Shown piece after piece: positions 34,814 through 43,730 of a DNA stretch of 64,000 nucleotides. The stretch covers positions 62,001 to 126,000 of the forward strand of contig CAVZRJ010000006.1 in NCBI GenBank assembly GCA_963777665.1, read 5' to 3'. The position numbers and the translations under genes were made by a program. The stretch's first letter is position 1, and every line of letters starts with the position of its first letter. The notes under the pieces were generated by a model, which did not search any database, was not told where the DNA came from, and saw only the letters and a list, made by a program, of their open reading frames with translations. The DNA comes from Bog-756 sp963777665 (GTDB taxonomy: Bacteria; Actinomycetota; Acidimicrobiia; Acidimicrobiales; RAAP-2).

Positions 34814-35826
34814 CGGTGCACGTCCTCGGCTCCGATGTGCGACCCGGTCAGTTCCCTGAACACATCGTCGAGGGTCGGGGTCCTGAGGGTGAGGCTGCGC
34901 ATCTGGACCCCCGACCTCGCCAACTCCACTGCCACCGGACCGATCGCGGTCGAGCCGTTCGGGGTGCTCACGGTCACCCTCCCGTCATCGACTGCGACGG
35001 CGTCGACCACGTCGAGGCGTCGGAGCCGGTCGAGCGCCGTGGGGCCGGCCTCGTCCGTCTCCACCACGATCAGGTCGGATCCGATCGAGCGCTTGAGCAC
35101 GTCGGGTGGCCCTTCGGCGACGAGACGACCCCGGGAGATGATCCCGACACGATCTGCAAGGGCATCGGCCTCCTCGAGATACTGGGTGGTGAGAAAGATC
35201 GTGATGCCAAGATCTGCGTTGAGCCGGCGCACCTCGTCCCAGACGTGTGCCCTGCTCTCGGGGTCCAGGCCCGTCGTCGGCTCATCCAGGAAGAGGACCT
35301 CGGGGTTGTGCACCAACGCCGCCGCGAGATCGAGCCTTCGCTTCATCCCCCCGGAGTACGTTGCGATGCGCCGATCGATGGCGGCACCGATGTCGACGAG
35401 ATCGAGCACCTCACCGAGACGGCTCCGGATCTCGGCGGGCCGCAGCCCGTAGAGGCGACCCTGGAGCACGAGCAGCTCGCGGCCGGTCTGGCGCTGATCC
35501 AGGGCCGCATCCTGCAGGGCCACACCGATCCGCACCCGCACGCTCCGCGGCTCCTCGACCACATCACAGCCCGCAACGAACACGAGGCCGGCACTCGGAC
35601 GCAACAGCGTGCAGAGCACCCGGATCACCGTCGACTTGCCGGCCCCGTTCGGCCCGAGAAAGCCGTAGATCTCGCCCCGTTGCACCTCGAGATCGATCCC
35701 GTCGACGGCCACCGTCGAGCCGTAGCGTCGGACGAGCCCCTTGGTCAGGACCGCCGGCCACTCGTTCCGGGGCACCGTGGCCGGACCCCCGTCGGTGAGA
35801 GTCCCGTACTGATCCAGATCTGTCAT
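34810..35826 (-). CDS. ABC transporter ATP-binding protein (DrrA-like)
   Basis: A 338-residue ATPase. Walker A is FLGPNGAGKSTVIRVLC, the Q-loop is IGVALQDAALD, the ABC signature is TYSGGMKRRLDLAAAL, Walker B is VLFLDEPTTGLDPESRA and the switch follows. The C-terminal ~100 residues (LIVVETDEAGPTALDRLRRL and TLRTPTLDDVFRELTG) match the DUF4162 extension of daunorubicin-resistance type exporters. Its ATG lies inside the TetR-type operator at 35825-35838, so repressor binding would block both promoters and sit on the start codon. Confidence 0.93.
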   Translation of the reverse strand: MTDLDQYGTLTDGGPATVPRNEWPAVLTKGLVRRYGSTVAVDGIDLEVQRGEIYGFLGPNGAGKSTVIRVLCTLLRPSAGLVFVAGCDVVEEPRSVRVRIGVALQDAALDQRQTGRELLVLQGRLYGLRPAEIRSRLGEVLDLVDIGAAIDRRIATYSGGMKRRLDLAAALVHNPEVLFLDEPTTGLDPESRAHVWDEVRRLNADLGITIFLTTQYLEEADALADRVGIISRGRLVAEGPPDVLKRSIGSDLIVVETDEAGPTALDRLRRLDVVDAVAVDDGRVTVSTPNGSTAIGPVAVELARSGVQMRSLTLRTPTLDDVFRELTGSHIGAEDVHR

Positions 35827-35838
35827 ACTATTCAGTAT
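35825..35838. promoter_or_regulatory. TetR-type operator between the ABC exporter and its regulator
   Basis: ATACT-ATTC-AGTAT, a 14-bp dyad with 5-bp arms. It overlaps the first bases of the ABC ATPase gene and lies 27 bp before the TetR start codon. The position suggests autoregulation and exporter repression. Exact boundaries are uncertain because short AT-rich dyads occur by chance. Confidence 0.6.
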
Positions 35839-35865
35839 CTACGATCCCTTCAGGTAGCACAACTC

Positions 35866-36474
35866 ATGACCATCGAACCCCTCACCCCAGAACGTCGGCG
35901 ACAACAGACCCGCGATTACCTGCTCCAGGCGGCCGCGCAGGTCTTCGCCGAGCGTGGGTTCCACGGGGCCTCCCTCGACGAGGTCGCGGCGGTCGCCGGC
36001 TTCACCAAGGGAGCGGTGTACTCGAACTTCAAGAACAAAGAGGACCTGTTCCTGGCGTTGCTCGAGTCGGAATACCAACGGGAGCTCGCCATCGTCCGTA
36101 CCACCCTCGAGACCGCAGACGGCCCGCCCGACGCCCACCTCTCGGACTTCGTGACGCTGATCCAGGATCAATTCAATGCGTCCGGAAACTGGTCCATGCT
36201 CTTCGAGGAGTTCTTCCTCTACGCCATGCGCAACACCGCTGCTCGGGACAAGCTGGCTGCGCTCGACAACCTCGATGTCGACTCCCTCGCCGACATCATC
36301 CAAGGTGAGCGCGAGAGGCACGGGATCGAGCTCACGGAACCGGCACGGCACGCCGCCCGGATCGTCGTCGCCCTGATGCGCGGCATCGGCATGATGCGGG
36401 CCATCGATCCCGACGCAGTCGACGAGGCGTTCCTCGAGACTGTGCTGGCCTTCGTGGCGCGGGCCATGATGTGA
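35866..36474 (+). CDS. TetR-family transcriptional regulator
   Basis: A 202-residue regulator. The HTH is QTRDYLLQAAAQVFAERGFH, GASLDEVAAVAGFTKGAVYS and NFKNKEDLFLALLESEYQ, a strong TetR signature. The C-terminal domain is helical with an Arg/His-rich last third and would bind the inducing ligand. It is divergent from the ABC exporter genes and probably represses them through the dyad at 35825-35838. ATG chosen at the start of conservation. Confidence 0.93.
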   Translation: MTIEPLTPERRRQQTRDYLLQAAAQVFAERGFHGASLDEVAAVAGFTKGAVYSNFKNKEDLFLALLESEYQRELAIVRTTLETADGPPDAHLSDFVTLIQDQFNASGNWSMLFEEFFLYAMRNTAARDKLAALDNLDVDSLADIIQGERERHGIELTEPARHAARIVVALMRGIGMMRAIDPDAVDEAFLETVLAFVARAMM

Positions 36475-36783
36475 GGAGTTGACCGGTTCGGACGGCTTCC
36501 TATGGATCGAGGAGGCGCGAAATCCGCCGCCCACTTGCCATCACTGCACGCCGCGATGCCCAGGACATGACGGACGAGTGAGAGCGCGCCGACAGCAGGC
36601 ACAGCACGGACAACGCCGAGCCGACCGAGAGGACCGAGCCGAACGAACCGACCGACCCCACTGAGAACGCCGACCCGACGGACCCGATGGACAGGAACGA
36701 GTTCTTGGATCCGATGCTCAACACCGAATGCTCCGACCACAACGACCAACGGCTTGATCCTGTCATCGTCCTGTTCTACCTCG
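36475..36783. other. 309-bp stretch with imperfect CCGA repeats
   Basis: No gene with recognisable features is seen between the TetR and MFS stops. Bases ~36607-36690 are built of irregular ACCGA/CCGAG/CCGAC units, so one strand reads as a Gly-Ser-Val-rich run and the other as Asp-Pro-Thr-Asn-rich. This looks like low-complexity intergenic DNA. Confidence 0.5.
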
Positions 36784-38304
36784 TTACTCGGCTGGAGACC
36801 CAGCCAGGACCGACACTGCCGCGACGCCTTCACGGTCTTCGCCGGCCGGATCGCTATCCGAGGGCTGCAGCTTCGGGGCACTCCGGCGGCGGGGAGGGCC
36901 GAGCACGACGGCGAGGGCCAGGACGAGGGCGATGGTGGAGCCGGTCAGGGCTGCCGAGACCCCGTGGGCGACGAGGGCGGCCGTCGAGGCCCGCGGAATC
37001 CGAGTTGCCGAGACGAAGATCGTGGTCATCACGGCGATACCCATGCAACCACCGACCTGGTGGAAGACGTTGACGAGGCCGGAGGCCGCCCCTGCATCGT
37101 CGTCGGGGACACCGGTGATGGCCCGGCTGGTCAGCGTGATGAACGCGATCCCGGCACCGACTCCCAAGAGGAGCAGGGGCAGTGCGATCCCGCCGATGTA
37201 GCTCGTGTGGACCGAGAGCCTGCTGAGCCAACCCATCCCGACGACGGCGAGGACCACGCCCCCGACCAGGAGACGCCTCGTGCCGACCCGCGGCGCGAGC
37301 CTCGGGACGACGCGGGACATGGCAAACATGAGCGCCGTCATCGGCAAGAAGGCGAACCCCGCTTCGACGGCGCTGAAGCCGAGGACAGCCTGGAAGTACT
37401 GGGTCAGGAAGAAGAACGACGAGAACATCCCGGCCACCAGGAGCAGCCGCCCGATCAACGCCTGGGTTCGCGCCCGGTCGGCGAAGAGTCGGAGCGGCAT
37501 CATCGGGTGCCGAGCCCGCATCTCGATAAGGACCAGTGCGAACAGAAGCGATGCGCCGATCACGAACGAGGCGAGTGCGACCAGGTCGGTCCAACCCGCC
37601 GATGCAACCCTGATGAAGCCGAACACGATGGCGAACATGCCGAGGGAACCGGCGACCGCGCCCGCCACGTCGAAGCTCTTCGTATCGCGCGCCGTCTCGG
37701 GTAGGTAGCGAGGAGCGAGCGCGACCGCTGCCACGCCGATGGGCACGTTGATGAACAGACCCCATCGCCACGAGAGCCAGCTGGTGAGCATTCCGCCGAG
37801 CACGATCCCGACGCTTCCGGCTGCCCCGCTGATGGCCCCGTAGAGACTGACCGCACGGAGCCTCGCCGGGCCTTCCTCGAAGGTCACCATGAGAAGGGTG
37901 AGCGTCGCGGGCACCGCGACTGCCGCGGCAACGCCTTGGAGGGTGCGGGCGCCGATCAGCCACGCCGGTGACTGGGCCAGCCCACCGAGGAGCGAGGCCA
38001 GTGTGAAGACGGACAGTCCGGCAACGAAGACCCGCCGGCGCCCGAGGATGTCCCCGGCCCGGGCACCGAGCAGGAGGAGTCCCCCGAAGGGGAGCATGTA
38101 GGCCGTTTGCACCCAGGAGAGCCCGCTCGGCGAGAACCCGAGGGCCCGATGGATGGTGGGAAGGGCGGTGATCACGACCGACGCGTCCAGCACGGCCATG
38201 AGCTGAGCAGCGAGAATGATCGCCAGGACGATCGCCGGCGAACGCGCCGGATCTGGACCGGGTGTCTTGGGAGTCGTCGTCTTGGGAGCCATGCGAATCG
38301 GCAT
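36784..38304 (-). CDS. MFS transporter, EmrB/QacA type
   Basis: A 506-residue drug:H+ antiporter of the 14-TM DHA2 group. Motifs: AQLMAVLDASVVITALPTIH (motif D1), WVQTAYMLPFGGLLLLGARA, GDILGRRRVFVAGLSVFTLA (motif A), motif C region GAAGSVGIVLGGMLTSWLSW, and RWGLFINVPIGVAAVALAPR. ATG 38304 has AAAGG 8 bp upstream. The reading frame is open far upstream, but that part is antisense to the TetR gene. It is divergent from a TetR regulator with two tandem palindromes between them, so it is probably ligand-induced efflux. Confidence 0.94.
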   Translation of the reverse strand: MPIRMAPKTTTPKTPGPDPARSPAIVLAIILAAQLMAVLDASVVITALPTIHRALGFSPSGLSWVQTAYMLPFGGLLLLGARAGDILGRRRVFVAGLSVFTLASLLGGLAQSPAWLIGARTLQGVAAAVAVPATLTLLMVTFEEGPARLRAVSLYGAISGAAGSVGIVLGGMLTSWLSWRWGLFINVPIGVAAVALAPRYLPETARDTKSFDVAGAVAGSLGMFAIVFGFIRVASAGWTDLVALASFVIGASLLFALVLIEMRARHPMMPLRLFADRARTQALIGRLLLVAGMFSSFFFLTQYFQAVLGFSAVEAGFAFLPMTALMFAMSRVVPRLAPRVGTRRLLVGGVVLAVVGMGWLSRLSVHTSYIGGIALPLLLLGVGAGIAFITLTSRAITGVPDDDAGAASGLVNVFHQVGGCMGIAVMTTIFVSATRIPRASTAALVAHGVSAALTGSTIALVLALAVVLGPPRRRSAPKLQPSDSDPAGEDREGVAAVSVLAGSPAE

Positions 38305-38341
38305 CGACAGGCCTTTCTTCCCCAGTCGGAATGGGGTAAAG

Positions 38342-38380
38342 TGGAGGTACCCCTCCGATAGTAGCGGAGGGATGCCTCCG
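38342..38380. promoter_or_regulatory. Two tandem 16-bp palindromes (TetR-type operators)
   Basis: Site 1 (38342-38357) is TGGAGG-TACC-CCTCCG and site 2 (38365-38380) is CGGAGG-GATG-CCTCCG, 23 bp apart centre to centre, about two helical turns. They fill the space between the MFS and TetR start codons. Cooperative binding of two repressor dimers on one face of the DNA is plausible. Confidence 0.75.
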
Positions 38381-38408
38381 TTTGCAAGAGTGGATCCGGA
38401 ATGACCCA

Positions 38409-39008
38409 GTGACCAGCACAGAATCGGTTCCAGGGGTGCTCGCACGGCGCCCCCAGCGTGCCGACGCCCGCCGCAACTACGAGCGGCTCGTCGCCGCGGC
38501 TCGTGACACCTTCGCCACCGAGGGGGTCTCCACGTCGCTGGAGGAGATCGCCCGCAAGGCCGGTGTGGGGATCGGGACCCTCTACCGCCACTTCCCGACC
38601 CGTCAGGACCTGCTGGAGAGTGTCTATGCCGACGACGTCGACGCGGTGTGCCGTGCGGCCGGCGACGTCGCGAGCCTCTCCCCCTGGGACGCCCTCGCCA
38701 CCTGGCTGCACCGGCTCGTCGACTACCTCGCGACCAAGCGCGCCCTGGCCGAGGCCGTGAACTTCCAGTCCGAGCTCTTCCGGAGCGGCCGGGCCTCGGT
38801 GCACGAAGCCGGCGAGATGCTCCTCGCTCGGGCGCAGGACGCCGGCGAGGCTCGCCCGGAGGTGACCTTCGACGACGTGCTGCGGCTCCTGGCGGGAACC
38901 ACCATGATCGAATTCGTCGAGCCCGGGCAACGCGAGCGGGTCCTGGCAATGGCGCTCGACGGGATCCGACGCTGGCCGGCCGGCGACCGTCGCACCCCGC
39001 CTGCCTGA
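38409..39008 (+). CDS. TetR-family transcriptional regulator
   Basis: A 199-residue regulator. The DNA-binding domain is RRNYERLVAAARDTFATEGV, STSLEEIARKAGVGIGTLYR and HFPTRQDLLESVYADDVDAV. The C-terminal part resembles the TetR_C_33-type domain common in actinobacteria. Start GTG 38409 follows the tandem operators. Likely autoregulated and the repressor of the divergent MFS exporter. Confidence 0.93.
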   Translation: MTSTESVPGVLARRPQRADARRNYERLVAAARDTFATEGVSTSLEEIARKAGVGIGTLYRHFPTRQDLLESVYADDVDAVCRAAGDVASLSPWDALATWLHRLVDYLATKRALAEAVNFQSELFRSGRASVHEAGEMLLARAQDAGEARPEVTFDDVLRLLAGTTMIEFVEPGQRERVLAMALDGIRRWPAGDRRTPPA

Positions 39009-39046
39009 CCCTCCGGAGAGCGCGAGCGACCTGGCAGACTGCACCG

Positions 39047-39928
39047 ATGGAAGTCCAACTCGTGGACGGCACGTACGAGCTCTTCCGCCACTTCTTCGGA
39101 CAACCGCCCCGGTCCGCCGACGACGGAAGCGAGATCGGGGCTGCCCGGGGTGTGGTGCTCACGATCGTCGGAATGTTGAGTGACGGTGCCACCCACATCG
39201 GGGTCGCCACCGACCACGTCATCGAGTCGTTCCGCAACGACCTGTGGCCCGGCTACAAGACCGGGTCGGGCATCGCCCCCGAGCTGCGGGCGCAGTTCGA
39301 CGTCCTCGAGGAAGCCATCTCCGCGCTCGGCGTCGCGCTCTGGCCGATGGTCGAGCTCGAGGCTGATGATGCCCTGGCGTCAGCCGCGTCGGTGGCGGCG
39401 AGCGACCCGACGGTCGACCGGGTCGTCATCTGCACGCCCGACAAGGACCTTGCGCAGTGCGTGGTCGGGAAGCGGGTCGTCCAGCTCGACCGCCGCAGTG
39501 GGACGATCAGCGACGAGGCCGGTGTCTGGGCCAAATTCGGGGTCGCTCCCGGTTCGATCCCGGATTGGCTCGCGCTCGTCGGGGACTCGGCGGACGGGTT
39601 CCCAGGGTTGGCCGGGTGGGGCCGAAGGTCGGCATCGACGGTCCTTGCCCACTACGGCAGCTTCGACGATGTGCCCGACGACGCCGGCGCCTGGGATCCG
39701 GACGTGCGGCAGGCGGTCCGCGGGGCTGCCAAATTGGCAGAACGACTGGCGAGCGAGCGTGACCGGGCCGAGCTGTTCCGTGTGCTGGCGACACTCCGTG
39801 TGGATCCCACACTCCTCTCGGAGGTGGGTGCGCTCGAATGGCGCGGACCGGACAAGCGGTTCGAGGAGGTGTGCGCGCACTTCAGGGACCCGGCGCTCGC
39901 CGAGCGCGCCGCTGCCTTGCACGGCTGA
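39047..39928 (+). CDS. 5'-3' exonuclease (FEN-like)
   Basis: A 293-residue flap-endonuclease-type nuclease, homologous to the N-terminal domain of DNA polymerase I. Acidic metal sites are visible in VELEADDALASAA and ICTPDKDLAQC, and the helix-hairpin-helix follows LVGDSADGFPGLAGWGRRSA. The start MEVQLVDGTYELFRHFFG is as expected. Family members remove RNA primers and flaps in replication and excision repair. It stops 8 bp before the convergent LigC gene, placing it in a DNA-repair neighbourhood. Confidence 0.92.
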   Translation: MEVQLVDGTYELFRHFFGQPPRSADDGSEIGAARGVVLTIVGMLSDGATHIGVATDHVIESFRNDLWPGYKTGSGIAPELRAQFDVLEEAISALGVALWPMVELEADDALASAASVAASDPTVDRVVICTPDKDLAQCVVGKRVVQLDRRSGTISDEAGVWAKFGVAPGSIPDWLALVGDSADGFPGLAGWGRRSASTVLAHYGSFDDVPDDAGAWDPDVRQAVRGAAKLAERLASERDRAELFRVLATLRVDPTLLSEVGALEWRGPDKRFEEVCAHFRDPALAERAAALHG

Positions 39929-39936
39929 CCTCACGA

Positions 39937-40998
39937 TCAACCCTTGGTGGCGAAGACCTCGTCGAGCTCGGTCGGGACCGGGGTGTCGAGCTGCGCGTAC
40001 ACACACGAGTCCGGCGTGCGGTCCGGCCGCCACCGGACGAACGAGGTCGCATGGCGGAACCGGTCGCCCTGGAGGTGGTCGTAGGCCACCTCGGCGACCA
40101 ACTCGGGCCGCAGCGGCTCCCAGCTCAGGTCCTTTCCGCCGCTCCAGCGGCTCTGCCCCCCCGGGACGCGACCAGCCGGCATGTCTGCAGGGCGCCACGG
40201 GTGGGATGCCAGGGCGTTGTCGCGGTACGGCTCGAGCAGCTCGACGAATTCCGTTCGTCGTGCCGCGCTGAACCCCGAGGCAACGCCCACGTGATGGAGG
40301 ACCCCATGCTCGTCGAAGAGCCCGAGGAGGAGTGACCCGACCACGCCGCCCACCTTGTGCCATCGGAAGCCACCGACGACGCAATCGGCGGTGCGTTCGT
40401 GCTTCACCTTGAGCATCACCCGCTTGTCGGGCTGGTAGCGCAGGTCGCCGGGCTTGACGACCACCCCGTCGAGCCCGGCCCCCTCGAACCGGGAGAACCA
40501 GTCCCGGGCCACGTCGAGCCGGGTGGTCGCCGGCGTGATGTGGATCGGGGGCCGGACCTTCTGCAACGCCTTCTCGAGTGCCGCGCGGCGAACGGAGAAC
40601 GGTTCGTCGAGCAGGCTCGCTTCACCCAGGGCGAGCAGATCGAACGCCACGAACGAGGCTGGCGTCGACTTCGAGAGCAACTCGACCCGTGACTCGGCGG
40701 GATGGATCCGTTGCGAGAGCGCATCGAAATCGAGACCGGAGGGTCCCGCGATCACGATCTCACCGTCGAGCACGCAGCGCTCCGGCACAGCGGCCAGCAA
40801 CGAGTCCACCAGCTCGGGGAAGTAACGGGTGAGCGGCTTCTCGTTGCGGCTCCCGAGGACCACCTCGTCACCATCCCGAAAGACGATGCAGCGGAACCCG
40901 TCCCACTTCGGCTCGTAGAAGAGACCGTCCCCCTCGGGCAGCGTCCGGGTCAGCTTGGCCAGCATCGGCGGGACCGGTGGCACCACGGGAAGCGTCAC
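39937..40998 (-). CDS. ligC: ATP-dependent DNA ligase, LigC type
   Basis: A 353-residue ATP-dependent ligase. The nucleotidyl-lysine is Lys31 in EPKWDGFRCIVFRDG (motif I). Motif III is VAFDLLALGEA, motif IV GLDGVVVKPGDLRY and motif V VMLKVKHERTADCVV. An OB-fold domain follows (GSLLLGLFDEHGVLHHVGVA). There is no polymerase or nuclease domain, which separates it from LigD. It seals nicks or double-strand breaks with ATP, typically as back-up repair in actinobacteria. It is third in a ligD-polymerase, PHP, ligC run on the minus strand. Confidence 0.93.
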   Translation of the reverse strand: MTLPVVPPVPPMLAKLTRTLPEGDGLFYEPKWDGFRCIVFRDGDEVVLGSRNEKPLTRYFPELVDSLLAAVPERCVLDGEIVIAGPSGLDFDALSQRIHPAESRVELLSKSTPASFVAFDLLALGEASLLDEPFSVRRAALEKALQKVRPPIHITPATTRLDVARDWFSRFEGAGLDGVVVKPGDLRYQPDKRVMLKVKHERTADCVVGGFRWHKVGGVVGSLLLGLFDEHGVLHHVGVASGFSAARRTEFVELLEPYRDNALASHPWRPADMPAGRVPGGQSRWSGGKDLSWEPLRPELVAEVAYDHLQGDRFRHATSFVRWRPDRTPDSCVYAQLDTPVPTELDEVFATKG

Positions 40999-41041
40999 CC
41001 GGCAATGCTACCCGGGCCGCCAGACGCGGCAACGGTGCTTC

Positions 41042-42055
41042 CTACGCAGCGTGGCCGGTCGTCCATGCGAGGAATTCGTCAAGCGGTCGTGCGTTCATGA
41101 TCCGGTCGACCGGGACATCGGCTGCGACAGCCTTTTCGCAGCCGTGGCGTTGCCATTCGAGCTGACCAGGCGCGTGGGCATCGGTGTCAACCACCACCAG
41201 GCAGCCGAGCGACAGCGCGAGCGCGAGCAGCGGCTCGGGAGGATCGAGTCGCTCGGGCCTCGAGTTGATCTCGACTGCCGTGCCGGTCCGGGCGCATGCG
41301 CCGAAGACGGCCTCGGCGTCGAAAGTCGACTGTGGGCGACCGCGTCCGACCAGGATCCTGCCCGTACAGTGACCCAGGATGTCGGTGTGCGGGCTCTCGA
41401 TGGCACGCAACATCCGCCTGGTCATCTCGGGTGCCTCCATCCGGAGCTTCGAATGCACGCTGGCCACGACGACATCCAGCTGTGCGAGCAACTCGTCGTC
41501 CTGATCGAGCGAGCCGTCTTCGAGAATGTCCACTTCGATGCCGGTCAGGATGCGGAACGGTGCGAGCTCTGCATTCAGTTCGCCGACCCTGTCGAGCTGC
41601 TCGCGCAGCCGGGTCGCGTCGAGTCCGTGGGCGACGGTGAGCCGGGGACTGTGGTCGGTCAGCGCCCAGTAGTGGTGCCCGAGCTCCCGGGCCGCTTCGG
41701 CCATCTCGCGGATCGGACTCCCTCCGTCCGACCAGTCCGAGTGGCTGTGACAGTCACCTTGCAGCTGATCCAGCAACGTGGCGGCCGCGTCGCTCATCGC
41801 CGGTGGATCGACCGCTTCGAGCTTGACCAGGTAGGCCGGCGTGGAGCCGCCGGCAGCCTCGGTGATCACCTGGGCACTCGTCTTTCCGATACCGGGGATC
41901 CGCTGGAGGCCGGCCGGGGTCATCCCCGCCAGCTCGTCGACCGTGACGTCGCCGACTGCCGCGGCAGCGGTCCGGAACGCCCGCACCTTGTACGACTCCG
42001 CGCCGTCGCGCTCGAGCAGGTAGGCGATGCGACGCAGCGCCGTCACCGGATCCAT
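41042..42055 (-). CDS. Helix-hairpin-helix plus PHP domain protein (PolX-like, no polymerase)
   Basis: A 337-residue protein. The first ~75 residues are a DNA-binding helix-hairpin-helix module (MDPVTALRRIAYLLERDGAE, LQRIPGIGKTSAQVI). After a ~25-residue linker comes a PHP phosphoesterase domain with a full metal set: CHSHSDWSDG, ALTDHSP, GIEVDIL, VVASVHS, DILGHC and VVDTDAH. PolX-type enzymes have the same two ends around a nucleotidyltransferase palm; the palm is absent here. It probably trims or hydrolyses 3' DNA ends. It is 3 bp after the LigD-polymerase stop. Confidence 0.88.
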   Translation of the reverse strand: MDPVTALRRIAYLLERDGAESYKVRAFRTAAAAVGDVTVDELAGMTPAGLQRIPGIGKTSAQVITEAAGGSTPAYLVKLEAVDPPAMSDAAATLLDQLQGDCHSHSDWSDGGSPIREMAEAARELGHHYWALTDHSPRLTVAHGLDATRLREQLDRVGELNAELAPFRILTGIEVDILEDGSLDQDDELLAQLDVVVASVHSKLRMEAPEMTRRMLRAIESPHTDILGHCTGRILVGRGRPQSTFDAEAVFGACARTGTAVEINSRPERLDPPEPLLALALSLGCLVVVDTDAHAPGQLEWQRHGCEKAVAADVPVDRIMNARPLDEFLAWTTGHAA

Positions 42056-42058
42056 GCG

Positions 42059-43069
42059 CTAGGCCTTCTTGGCGCGGCTCGGTGCCACCCGGGGCGGCTC
42101 GTCGGGCTGCTTGGGGTATTCGGGTGGCCACGGTGCATCGTGCAGCCCGTTGGCCCGGTCCCGTTCCGCCATCGCCAAGAGCGGCTCGAGCGACTGGGGT
42201 GCATCGGCGATCCCCTTCCATGGGTCACCCCGACGCCGAACCAGATCGGGGACCGTTCGGATGGTCAGCTCCTCCGGTTCGACGGTGTCGATCTCGTCCC
42301 AGCTCAGCGGGGTCGAGACCTGGCCCCCGACCCGGGGCCGTGCGAACCACGCGCCGAAGACCGTCTTGTGGGGGGCGTTCTGATTGAAGTCGACGAAGAT
42401 GTGCTCCCCCCGTTCCTCCTTCCACCACTGCGCCGTCATCAGGTCCGGGTACCGGCGTTCGAGCTCGCGGGCCAGAGCGACCGCGGCCGCACGGACGGCG
42501 AAGCTGTCCCAACGGGGCTCGAGGCGGACGTAGATGTGCATGCCCCGGTTCCCGGTCGTCTTCGGGTAACCGACGATGCCCAGCTCGTCGAGCAACGAGT
42601 GGACGTGGGCGGCTGCCACCCGGATCTCGTCGAACGAGGTCCCGGGTTGGGGATCGAGGTCGATGCGGAGCTCATCGGCGTGCCCGGGGTCATCGGCACG
42701 GTAGGGCCACAGGTGGAGGCCGAGGCACCCGAGATTGACCGCCCAGAGCACGTGCGAGATGTCGGCGACCACGAGCGCGTTCGACGTCGTCCCGTTGGGC
42801 GTGCTGACCACCGTGGTCTGGAGCCACTCCGGTGCGTTGGCGGGAACACGCTTCTGGAAGAAGGACGATCCCCCTGCCCCCCCCGGGAAGCGTTCGAGCA
42901 GGGCCGGTCGGCCACCGGCGGTGTTCACCAGCGCGTCGGCGATGTCGACGTAGTACGACACCAGGTCGAACTTCGTCGCGCCGAGCTCGGGGAAGTAGAC
43001 CTTGTCCGGGCTCGAGATCTCGACGGTTCGACCGGACGTCTCGACGACCCGGATGTCCTTGCCGGCCAC
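42059..43069 (-). CDS. LigD-type primase-polymerase domain protein
   Basis: A 336-residue stand-alone polymerase domain of the bacterial NHEJ AEP family. Metal-binding Asp137 and Asp139 lie in ELRIDLDPQPG. His178 is in PKTTGNRGMHIYVRL, the nucleotide-binding S/T-G-x-x-G-x-H motif. The third acidic residue is Asp227 in HIFVDFNQNAPHKTVFGA. It fills short gaps with ribonucleotides at double-strand breaks. Start GTG 43069 is chosen where the family begins (IRVVETSGRTVEISSPDKVY). The operon continues with the PHP and LigC genes; no Ku gene is in the window. Confidence 0.93.
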   Translation of the reverse strand: MAGKDIRVVETSGRTVEISSPDKVYFPELGATKFDLVSYYVDIADALVNTAGGRPALLERFPGGAGGSSFFQKRVPANAPEWLQTTVVSTPNGTTSNALVVADISHVLWAVNLGCLGLHLWPYRADDPGHADELRIDLDPQPGTSFDEIRVAAAHVHSLLDELGIVGYPKTTGNRGMHIYVRLEPRWDSFAVRAAAVALARELERRYPDLMTAQWWKEERGEHIFVDFNQNAPHKTVFGAWFARPRVGGQVSTPLSWDEIDTVEPEELTIRTVPDLVRRRGDPWKGIADAPQSLEPLLAMAERDRANGLHDAPWPPEYPKQPDEPPRVAPSRAKKA

Positions 43070-43154
43070 GTGCCCACGATATCGGGCGCCGCCCACCGGC
43101 CGGGTGCCACGTGGCAGCCACGGAGCAGGCGGGGCTCTTCGGGTCAGATCCGCC

Positions 43155-43730
43155 TCATGACCCCCCGGTTGCCGTTCGCAGCGTGCCGTCGGCGTCGAGC
43201 AGATGGTGGTGGGCCTCATGGACCCCGAAGCAGGCGAGGCCGGAGACGGTGAAACGGTCCACCCCGTCGCGCAGGGCGCCTCTGGACCAGTCGGAGGGGG
43301 CCCGGCCCCCCACGATAGAGGCGAATCGCGCCGCCTGGGCCTCCAGGTCGACCGCGAGGTGCTCCGCATCGAGCAACCGGTACGACGCCCAGCCGTCCGG
43401 ACCGGGATCGAACCAGGGCACGCTCGGCTCGTCGAGTTCCACCGCAAGGATGATCCGGTCGCCGAACACCCGCAGCATGTCCCGGGCATGGGCTCCGTAC
43501 TGAACGGGCGAGAAGACGTCGGGGGCGGGCCGGGCACGGAGAGACGCGTCGTCGGCCCCGACCAGGAAGGCGCGCCACGCGGCGGCCGACCGCACCGCCA
43601 GCTCGCCGAGCGATCCCGGCGACAGCGCTCCCGGGTGCTGACCGCATTGGGGACACGGGTCGCTCTGGATGCGGGTCCACTCCCACCCCTCCTGCCCGCG
43701 TCCGTACGTGACCCGCGCGGTCTCCGTCAC
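43155..43730 (-). CDS. DinB-family (DUF664-like) four-helix bundle protein
   Basis: A 191-residue protein. A short N-terminal zinc-like region has CPQCGQH. The DinB-type bundle follows with QYGAHARDMLRVFGDRIILA and the C-terminal HEAHHHLLDADG, giving histidines for metal binding as in DinB/YfiT proteins. These are thiol transferases or metal-dependent hydrolases, sometimes damage-inducible. GTG start overlaps the stop of the amidotransferase-like gene (GTGA). Confidence 0.82.
   Translation of the reverse strand: MTETARVTYGRGQEGWEWTRIQSDPCPQCGQHPGALSPGSLGELAVRSAAAWRAFLVGADDASLRARPAPDVFSPVQYGAHARDMLRVFGDRIILAVELDEPSVPWFDPGPDGWASYRLLDAEHLAVDLEAQAARFASIVGGRAPSDWSRGALRDGVDRFTVSGLACFGVHEAHHHLLDADGTLRTATGGS

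Noticed and set aside
36607..36690. CCGA-type repeats considered as a CRISPR array or structured repeat
   Set aside because: Units are irregular, a few bases long, without constant spacers.
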